5,013 bases of DNA from an uncultured Gammaproteobacteria bacterium (lineage in GTDB: Bacteria > Pseudomonadota > Gammaproteobacteria > Pseudomonadales > DT-91). This document shows, in pieces, positions 1 through 5,013 of the stretch (the stretch's first letter is position 1; each line of letters starts with the position of its first letter). The position numbers and the translations under genes are program-made. The stretch covers positions 1 through 5,013 of the forward strand of contig CAKMZU010000267.1 in the NCBI GenBank assembly GCA_929200485.1, read 5' to 3'. The notes under the pieces were generated by a model. The model was not told where the DNA came from and made no database searches. It was given only the letters and a program-made list of their open reading frames with translations.

Positions 1-3000
1 AAACTCTGCCGTTAATTTAAGTTGCATTTGATTGGATGAAAACAGCGTTTTTTTTAAATACTTAACCTGCTGTGGCAAGGTAAGCTGCGCTAAACGTACC
101 AAGCCTTTTCTATGCGTCACCCGTTGTTGATCGGCATAATCCATCAGCACCAGACGTACACCATCTCCCTGGTCTTCAAGGGCGGGAAACGCTGTCATTC
201 TGCTGCCTGATTGCTTAAATTTTTGAGTGGTTTCAATCTCACCAAACACCCACCGATTGGACTTTTGCTGTTTTTGAGGCTTAAGGGTTTTATCTAAAGC
301 AACCTTCACCCGATCTGCATAGTCATCCAAAATACTCGATAACTGCCTTGAACGCGTCAGCACCTGATTATGCTCACCACGTAACTCAAACAAAGGTCGG
401 TAGAAATCTTCCAGCTTCTCTAATTGAAAATCTGCAGCCGCCAATCGCGTGTTTTTTTCTTTATTAACAATGGTTACTAACCGAGCGAGCAGATCAACAT
501 TGTCAGCCTTACCTAATAACGGCATGACCTTATCCAAAGTATCTGGAATCGGTACAATCGCTCGTCGGTGTTGTTTTGGTAAGGTTTTTAATAAGGCTTC
601 GCACTTTTCTCGAAGTAAACCTGGCACCAGCCAGTCAAACAAATGCCTTGGTACGCGGTTTAATGAAGCGACAGGCAAGCGAACACAGAGTCCATCCATC
701 GCTTTACCCGGTTGGAAATGGTAGGTGAGCTTATACTGCACATCATCATAACGAATGCTCGATGGAAACTGTTCCTGATCATCCGCTGAATCCTGACTTA
801 AGAAAACAGAGCGATCAGCAATTAGCACACGAGCGTCCGGTTTTTTACAAAACTGCTGCAACGAACGCTCATTAGTAATGGTTGAGGGTAATCTTGCATC
901 ATAAAAAGCATAGATCTGATCATCGCTAACGAGTAGATCGCGGCGGCGTTGCTTTTCTTCCAGTAACTCAACGGCCTTTCGGGTTTGCTGGTTTTTCTTA
1001 TAAAACGGCAAATGGCTTTTTAACTGCTCTTCAACTAACCCCTGGCGAATAAATAACGCCCGACTCACGACAGGATCAATGGCGGAATAAACCACAGGCA
1101 CATTATCTTCGAGCACCAATCCATAAAGGCTGGTTTTACGCATGGCAACCACAGCATTTTTCTTGGCACTGAAATGCGGTTCTGCGTATTGGTACTTTAA
1201 TAAATGCGCTGCTACTTCAATCACCCAACCCGGCTTAATTCGCGCAGCTTTTAGGCCATACAGTTGCGTGGTTTCAATCAGTTCAGCAACTAAAATCCAG
1301 TTTGGTGGTTTTTTGTAAAGTCCTGATTGAGGGTGAAGAATAAACTGACGATTGCGAGTGCTATCAAAACGTTTTTTCTCATCCTTTCGTCCAATCTGGG
1401 CTGCCAATCCTGTCAACAATGACTTGTGCAAGCTCGGAGCATCGGCAGCTTCCTGATTCAACCGCCACTTTTGCTCTTTGACATGTAGCATCAGTTGTTT
1501 ATGGACTTCTCGCCATTCTTTGAGTTTTTGATGCGATAGAAAATGCTGTTGGCAGAATTTTCTAAATTGATTATTGCTTAAATCCTGCCTTGCTGTCTCA
1601 ACCGCCTCCCACAGATTTAAATCCGCGATAAAGTCTGACGATTCATCCCGAAACAGCCGGTGCTTTTCACGAGCGGCTTCTTGCTTGTTATGTGGGACTT
1701 CTTTAGGGTCTTGCGTTGCAAGCCCTGAGACAATAATCAACATCTCCTTTAAACACGCACGATCTTTTGCTTCGACTAAAATTCTTGCCAATTTAGGATC
1801 AATGGGTAATCGCCCCATTTGACGACCCAGCGCAGTTAACCGTTTAAATGACTTGTGTTTTTTATCTTGTTTAAGCGCACCTAAATCCATCAGCTGCTTC
1901 ATACCATCATTAACATAACGCTGTTCAGGTCGCTGAAGAAAAGGGAAGCGATCAATCTCACCTAACCCCATCATGTGCATCTGTAAAATAACCTGAGCTA
2001 GATTGGTTCGCTGAATTTCTGGCATCATAAACTCGGGGCGACTAAGAAAATCGTCTTCACTATAAAGCCTGAAACACACCCCTTCAGCAATTCGACCACA
2101 ACGACCAGCACGCTGATTCGCGTTAGCCTGCGCGATTTTCTCAATTGGCAAGCGCTGTACTTTAGACCCGGAACTATAACGCGAGATACGTGCAAGGCCT
2201 GTATCAATCACATAACCAATGCCCGGAACTGTCAAAGAGGTTTCTGCCACATTTGTCGCCAGTACCACGCGGCGTTTTGCCATGTTGGGTGGGTTAAATA
2301 TTTTTTCATGCTCTTTACTGCTGAGCCTTGCATACAAAGGTAAAACTTCTATAGGCAATTCCGACCGCCTAAGGAGCAAGGACGTTTGTCGAATAGGCTG
2401 CTCACCGGACAAAAACACAAGAACATCCTTAGGCCGACCGGTGATTGCCTCTGCCCGCTCTGTCTGATCAATTTCTTCAAGTACATGAAGAATGGCATCG
2501 TAAAGATCATTGTCATCAGATGTCTCCTCAACAGGGCGGTACTGAATATCAACGCCAAAGGTGCGACCTTCTACCTGAACCACGGGCGCATCATTAAAGA
2601 AAGTTGAAAATCGTTCAACATCTATGGTGGCTGAGGTGATGATGACTTTTAAGTCTGGGCGCTTGGGGAGGAGTTGCTTTAAATACCCAAGTAAAAAATC
2701 AATATTCAGCGAGCGCTCATGGGCTTCATCAATAATGATCGTGTCATATTGATTTAGATATCGATCTGTTGGAATCTCTGCCAGGAGCATGCCGTCAGTC
2801 ATAAGCTTAAGCAAAGCCGATTCATCACCGGCCTGATTAAACCGCACCTGATAGGCAACTGACTCGCCTATCGATTGATTTAATTCCTCAGCGATTCGTT
2901 TGGCAACCGACGTGGCTGCAACGCGTCTTGGCTGGGTGTGCGCGATTTGACCAAAACGACCTCGACCGAGTTCCAGACACATTTTGCCTAGCTGTGTTGT

Positions 3001-3300
3001 TTTACCTGAACCGGTTTCACCTGCAACAATCACCACTTGATGATCAGTGATGGCTTGTTTAATTTCATCTTGCCTTAGGCTAACAGGCAAATTCGGATAA
3101 CTAATGGATAAGACTTGTGATTGACGCTTAAGTAATTGTTCACTTGAGCGTTTTAGAATGCGTGAAAACTTCTCTGAAAGCTCAGCTAATGCCTCATCAT
3201 TATCCTTGATCTTTGCTAAGTCATTTTTTTGTCTAGCGAGCTTTTGTAGGTAATGTCGGTCTTTGATAAGTACCGAATCGGCAAATTCATTCGTATTCAT
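1..3300 (-). CDS. hrpA: ATP-dependent RNA helicase HrpA (DEAH box), C-terminus cut by window edge
   Basis: This is a cytoplasmic DEAH-box (SF2, DEAH/RHA) RNA helicase. E. coli HrpA has been reported to act on stalled or collided ribosomes and was earlier linked to fimbrial mRNA processing. Translating the minus strand from the ATG at 3300-3298 gives 1100 codons with no stop or frameshift. About 200 residues are missing, judged against roughly 1300 in E. coli HrpA. Helicase motifs appear in order: GETGSGKT (94-101, Lys100), TQPRRVAA (122-129), DEAH (191-194), SAT (223-225), FLSGEQ (near 296-301), TNVAETSLT (349-357) and QRAGRCGR (396-403). The HA2-type signature LTALGRQMGRLPIDPKLAR follows at 488-506. 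A long C-terminal extension resembles the HrpA-specific DUF3418 region and includes SRALFIRQGLV from 746. An in-frame stop lies at 3331-3333 and no alternative start lies between it and this ATG, so the start is well fixed. The Shine-Dalgarno is weak (GAG, 4 nt away). All catalytic motifs are intact, so the protein should be active. Confidence 0.97.
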   Translation of the reverse strand, partial: MNTNEFADSVLIKDRHYLQKLARQKNDLAKIKDNDEALAELSEKFSRILKRSSEQLLKRQSQVLSISYPNLPVSLRQDEIKQAITDHQVVIVAGETGSGKTTQLGKMCLELGRGRFGQIAHTQPRRVAATSVAKRIAEELNQSIGESVAYQVRFNQAGDESALLKLMTDGMLLAEIPTDRYLNQYDTIIIDEAHERSLNIDFLLGYLKQLLPKRPDLKVIITSATIDVERFSTFFNDAPVVQVEGRTFGVDIQYRPVEETSDDNDLYDAILHVLEEIDQTERAEAITGRPKDVLVFLSGEQPIRQTSLLLRRSELPIEVLPLYARLSSKEHEKIFNPPNMAKRRVVLATNVAETSLTVPGIGYVIDTGLARISRYSSGSKVQRLPIEKIAQANANQRAGRCGRIAEGVCFRLYSEDDFLSRPEFMMPEIQRTNLAQVILQMHMMGLGEIDRFPFLQRPEQRYVNDGMKQLMDLGALKQDKKHKSFKRLTALGRQMGRLPIDPKLARILVEAKDRACLKEMLIIVSGLATQDPKEVPHNKQEAAREKHRLFRDESSDFIADLNLWEAVETARQDLSNNQFRKFCQQHFLSHQKLKEWREVHKQLMLHVKEQKWRLNQEAADAPSLHKSLLTGLAAQIGRKDEKKRFDSTRNRQFILHPQSGLYKKPPNWILVAELIETTQLYGLKAARIKPGWVIEVAAHLLKYQYAEPHFSAKKNAVVAMRKTSLYGLVLEDNVPVVYSAIDPVVSRALFIRQGLVEEQLKSHLPFYKKNQQTRKAVELLEEKQRRRDLLVSDDQIYAFYDARLPSTITNERSLQQFCKKPDARVLIADRSVFLSQDSADDQEQFPSSIRYDDVQYKLTYHFQPGKAMDGLCVRLPVASLNRVPRHLFDWLVPGLLREKCEALLKTLPKQHRRAIVPIPDTLDKVMPLLGKADNVDLLARLVTIVNKEKNTRLAAADFQLEKLEDFYRPLFELRGEHNQVLTRSRQLSSILDDYADRVKVALDKTLKPQKQQKSNRWVFGEIETTQKFKQSGSRMTAFPALEDQGDGVRLVLMDYADQQRVTHRKGLVRLAQLTLPQQVKYLKKTLFSSNQMQLKLTAEF

Positions 3301-3320
3301 AAAACTCGAGTGATCAGAAA

Positions 3321-3346
3321 ATAGACAAAAGGATTATAGACAAAAG
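3321..3346. repeat. Tandem 11-bp direct repeat overlapping the hrpA -10
   Basis: ATAGACAAAAG occurs exactly twice on the plus strand, at 3321-3331 and 3336-3346, 15 bp from start to start. The second copy shares its first three bases with the TATAAT box, and the first copy covers the predicted transcription start. Repeated boxes in this position can be operator half-sites, but the AT-rich content also makes a chance duplication or slippage product possible. No regulator is recognised. Confidence 0.5.
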
Positions 3347-3363
3347 AAAATAATGCTATTTGA
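3326..3363 (-). promoter_or_regulatory. Candidate hrpA promoter with consensus -10
   Basis: Read on the minus strand, a perfect TATAAT lies at 3338-3333, about 32 bases before the hrpA ATG. This would put transcription start near 3326 and give a leader of about 25 nt. No good -35 is present. The best near the right spacing is TCAAAT at 3363-3358, with a 19-bp spacer. The -10 partly overlaps one copy of an 11-bp direct repeat, described separately. The call rests on the box match and position only. Confidence 0.55.
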
Positions 3364-3703
3364 GCACAATTAGCTGACTTTTCCTAGAGAAGCACTCCCG
3401 TATAACGAACCTTTGATTGTTCATATCAAAGCTTAAGAGTCTATTAATAAGCCCAGTGGATCAGGGCTGTCCAGTAATAATTATTTAGCAAAGAGAATTT
3501 GCTTCGAGTATAGATCACTGATAGCGCAACTCATGACGTTGCGCTTCATGGCTTCTTTTGATGAGTCATTGATAACAATGAAACTCATACAAAACCGTTT
3601 GATAATGGCAGCGTTAAAAGTTGCATTATTCCCATGGATTTATGATCGAAGCAATAATTGATCAGTAACTTCCTTTATTTCAGCTAGCGTAGTCAGTAAA
3701 TTC
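3364..3703. other. Intergenic stretch without a credible gene
   Basis: No start codon with a ribosome binding site and a convincing reading frame was found on either strand. Two small dyads are visible. One is AGCCC/GGGCT at 3450-3454 and 3464-3468 with a 9-nt loop. The other is the 8-bp hairpin at 3523-3545, listed separately. Neither is followed by a proper T-tract on either strand, so no terminator is called. Confidence 0.6.
3523..3545. repeat. Perfect 8-bp inverted repeat with 7-nt loop
   Basis: AGCGCAAC at 3523-3530 is exactly mirrored by GTTGCGCT at 3538-3545 around the loop TCATGAC. As RNA it would make a stable small hairpin. A T-rich stretch (TTCTTTTG) begins about 6 nt further on, which is too far and too interrupted for a standard intrinsic terminator. 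It may be a protein-binding dyad or a stem in an untranslated RNA. The function is unknown. Confidence 0.5.
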
Positions 3704-3785
3704 GCACCCTTCGACGAGCTCAGGGTGAGCGGCAGATTTATAGCTTGACCCGCTCCCCGTTCATCCTGAGATCGTCGAAGGGTGC
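3704..3785. repeat. REP-like long inverted repeat (paired palindromic arms)
   Basis: The left arm at 3704-3732 begins GCACCCTTCGACGAGCTCAG and ends GGTGAGCGG. The right arm at 3757-3785 is its reverse complement at 26 of 29 positions, and the arms are separated by 24 nt. The arms are much more GC-rich than their surroundings. The core CCTTCGACnAGCTCAGG-TGAGC resembles a widely scattered bacterial intergenic repeat type, from memory rather than from a search. The layout of two inverted copies around a short spacer matches the paired REP (BIME-like) arrangement, which is normally mobilised by RAYT-type transposases. No such transposase is in this window. As RNA it would fold into a long hairpin that could stabilise transcript ends or block read-through. 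Confidence 0.85.
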
Positions 3786-3858
3786 AAAATAGGCCATAAC
3801 AAACATAAACAATGACATCCGAATTCAGAAAAGCCTTATAAATAAGTAGATTGAATAT

Positions 3859-3869
3859 TGATCAGATCA
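3859..3869. promoter_or_regulatory. Short GATC-containing palindrome
   Basis: TGATCAGATCA is a perfect 5-bp dyad around a central base, lying about 85 bp upstream of the candidate promoter of the gene starting at 4015. A further TTGATC follows at 3874-3879. It could be an operator or simply a cluster of GATC sites. No regulator can be named. Confidence 0.2.
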
Positions 3870-3942
3870 CTATTTGATCGCAAGAACTTTAATCATTTTA
3901 TTTATAAGCGCCTAAGCATTTTTCGATGTCATTATTTATGCT

Positions 3943-3951
3943 TGCTATATA
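3943..3951 (+). promoter_or_regulatory. Candidate extended -10 promoter of the orphan gene
   Basis: TGCTATATA fits an extended -10 (TGn followed by TATAAT with one mismatch), with the hexamer at 3946-3951. Nothing like TTGACA is found 16-18 bp upstream, which is tolerable for extended -10 promoters. Transcription would start near 3958, giving a leader of about 57 nt before the ATG at 4015. The call rests on motif match and position only. Confidence 0.4.
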
Positions 3952-4000
3952 CATCCCACCGATCGATGAACTTTCAACGATAAAATGATCCAAGTCATTA

Positions 4001-4005
4001 AAAGG
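4001..4005 (+). promoter_or_regulatory. Ribosome binding site that selects the ATG at 4015
   Basis: AAAGG (within TAAAAGG) lies 9 nt before the ATG at 4015. The in-frame ATG at 3985 has no purine-rich site ahead of it. This favours the 150-residue product over the 160-residue one. The shorter form also puts the hydrophobic segment close to the N-terminus, as expected for a signal peptide or anchor. Confidence 0.55.
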
Positions 4006-4014
4006 TTTCATATT

Positions 4015-4467
4015 ATGTCTACAACGTACAAATCAATCTTATTAGTCAGAATCATATGCATATGTCAACTCCTTATTTGCATCTCTGCACGCAGTGGCAA
4101 TTTAAAAGAAAAGAGCCTACAGGCGGATTTAATGTCAGATTTCATATGTGTATGTCTTGCGAATTCAGTAATATCAAGAGCTTTAAAGAAAGAAGAACCG
4201 CCTTATGATATTACCCGCTACGACAAAACCCCGACATTAATTTTCGGTGAATTAGACATCATCGGAAACCATGTCGATGAATTTACTATATTCGTAAAGT
4301 CATTGTTACCACTAACAAATAAAGTCAGAGAAAAAGGTAAGATAGGAAAAGTTGAAGCCAGAGCATTCAGGTATACTTTTGATCTCCATAAACCTCAACT
4401 TTTAAATAGATTAAAAATTTATCCTGACTCACGCCTCTTCCATCACCTAAAAGGAAGAAAACCGTAA
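4015..4467 (+). CDS. Unrecognised 150-residue protein with N-terminal hydrophobic segment
   Basis: I do not recognise the family. The product begins MSTTYK, followed by a hydrophobic run from about residue 7 to 25 that is interrupted by Arg12 and contains Cys15, Cys17 and Cys22. A signal-peptidase I site after Ala25 (I-S-A) is conceivable. There is no good lipobox. If it is not cleaved, the segment may be a membrane anchor. A second Cys-x-Cys (45-47) lies in a short hydrophobic patch. The rest is soluble-looking, with EEPPYD at 60-65, a mixed aromatic and hydrophobic stretch at 75-100, and a strongly basic C-terminal third (many Lys, Arg and His from 103). No catalytic motif is evident. The start was chosen by the AAAGG site. 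An alternative ATG at 3985 would add ten residues. An open frame of this length in AT-rich DNA, with a promoter-like and a ribosome-site-like sequence in front, argues for a real gene. A decayed fragment of a larger gene cannot be excluded. It stands alone, divergent from hrpA. Confidence 0.55.
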   Translation: MSTTYKSILLVRIICICQLLICISARSGNLKEKSLQADLMSDFICVCLANSVISRALKKEEPPYDITRYDKTPTLIFGELDIIGNHVDEFTIFVKSLLPLTNKVREKGKIGKVEARAFRYTFDLHKPQLLNRLKIYPDSRLFHHLKGRKP

Positions 4468-5013
4468 ATTTAATAAAATATGTATATGAGCTTGAATTTT
4501 TTCCTAGGTGACTACTCAATCGAAATCCCTACATAAACCGCTGAGCATTTAGAATCGAGCTTAAAATCCCGATTTTCACTCAAGTAAGGTATTCTCAGCC
4601 AAAATCCGACTTCAATTCTTTCATTCTGTTTTCGCCTCGCTGATTGTACGGTGAATGATTTTACTATTTACCCTGTTAAAAGGGTTTGTGGTTATCGCCC
4701 TATAAAAAAACCGCCCAATTCAAGGTCGAAGTTGCCATTAACTTTATTATCTAAATCAAGTGATTTTTGGCGAGAAATTTCGGCTCTTTGCAAGCATCAT
4801 TAAAAATCAATGTCTTGAAATCGTTTACATGAGCGATTGCTCGATTGTTTTAGGGGCAGGTAGGGTTGCGAACTATTCTTCTTTGAAAGAATAAAAAACA
4901 ATGATTCATTTACTGGATAGCCTATTGAACTAAAAAAATAGTCATAGATCGAACTGATTAGAGGCCAATTTAAATAGAAGTTAATTTCAACATTTCTATT
5001 AATAAATTAAGCA
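4468..5013. other. AT-rich stretch with no credible gene
   Basis: All frames are broken by frequent stops and no start with a ribosome site was found. It contains the concentric palindrome at 4540-4599 (separate entry) and ACCCT/AGGGT at 4670-4674 and 4681-4685. It also contains GAGC/GCTC at 4831-4834 and 4839-4842, and a 7-bp TATTCTT/AAGAATA hairpin near 4874-4893. None has the GC-rich stem plus T-tract of an intrinsic terminator, so the end of transcription of the gene ending at 4467 is not visible. A remnant of a mobile element or decayed gene is possible but unproven. Confidence 0.55.
4540..4599. repeat. Concentric imperfect palindrome
   Basis: An inner perfect dyad, AAAATC-CC-GATTTT (4563-4576), and an outer pair, GCTGAG (4540-4545) with CTCAGC (4594-4599), share the same centre at 4569.5. 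Further pairs occur at 4547-4548 with 4591-4592. With a one-base offset, GAG (4557-4559) pairs with CTC (4579-4581). The bases between these blocks mostly do not pair. It starts 73 bp after the stop of the upstream gene. It may be a structured 3' RNA element, a decayed hairpin repeat, or chance. Confidence 0.4.

Noticed and set aside
449..2607. Several open frames of 60-91 codons on the plus strand and in another minus frame, within 449-724, 1574-1822, 2025-2207, 2219-2467, 2349-2558 and 2386-2607.
   Set aside because: They all lie inside the intact hrpA frame, whose helicase motifs are unmistakable. Their products look low in protein character, and they are out-of-frame shadows.
3481..3642. 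Minus-strand open stretch of about 53 codons that includes a 35-codon ATG-started frame ending at 3481.
   Set aside because: It is short, has no ribosome binding site before the ATG, and resembles no known protein. This is expected by chance in intergenic DNA.
3704..3785. Inverted repeat considered as an intrinsic terminator for a convergent transcript.
   Set aside because: There is no T-tract following either side, and the size, spacing and sequence type fit a paired REP-like element better. No gene ends next to it.
3985..4014. Use of the upstream in-frame ATG at 3985 as the start of the orphan gene.
   Set aside because: There is no ribosome binding site before it, while the ATG at 4015 has AAAGG at 9 nt and puts the hydrophobic segment near the N-terminus. 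It remains possible.
4720..4870. Possible tRNA-like or insertion-sequence end signals, such as GGTCGAAG and the GGGGCAGG region.
   Set aside because: No cloverleaf can be built, no T-loop GTTCGA context fits, and no terminal inverted repeat pair or target duplication was found.
4874..4903. AT-rich hairpin TATTCTT/AAGAATA beside a run of A, considered as a terminator.
   Set aside because: The stem lacks G and C strength. The A-run follows it on the plus strand, so on the minus strand the T-run comes before the stem rather than after it.

Overview
The window looks like chromosomal DNA of a gammaproteobacterium with moderately low GC. This rests on the one recognisable gene, an HrpA-type DEAH-box RNA helicase of the long kind typical of Gammaproteobacteria and some relatives. 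I cannot assign a genus. The hrpA gene has a moderate base composition, while everything to its right is visibly more AT-rich.

Layout. Positions 1-3300 (minus strand) are one uninterrupted reading frame of 1100 codons. It encodes the N-terminal and central part of HrpA and runs off the left edge before its stop codon. Just upstream of its start is a perfect TATAAT -10 box, overlapped by one copy of an 11-bp direct repeat. Positions 3301-4014 form a gene-poor intergenic stretch. It carries a small perfect hairpin (3523-3545) and a large REP-like inverted repeat (3704-3785, two 29-nt arms with 26 matches). Near its right end is a candidate extended -10 promoter (3943-3951) for the only other credible gene. 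That gene (4015-4467, plus strand) encodes an unrecognised 150-residue protein with an N-terminal hydrophobic segment, possibly a secretion signal or membrane anchor. Positions 4468-5013 hold no credible gene, only several dyad symmetries, the best being a concentric imperfect palindrome at 4540-4599.

The two genes are divergent and share the intergenic region. Nothing in the sequence ties them functionally. HrpA is a housekeeping translation-quality factor, and the orphan gene looks like accessory content inserted in or retained within an AT-rich, repeat-bearing spacer. I found no CRISPR array, tRNA, rRNA, complete insertion sequence, or multi-gene defence or biosynthetic system.
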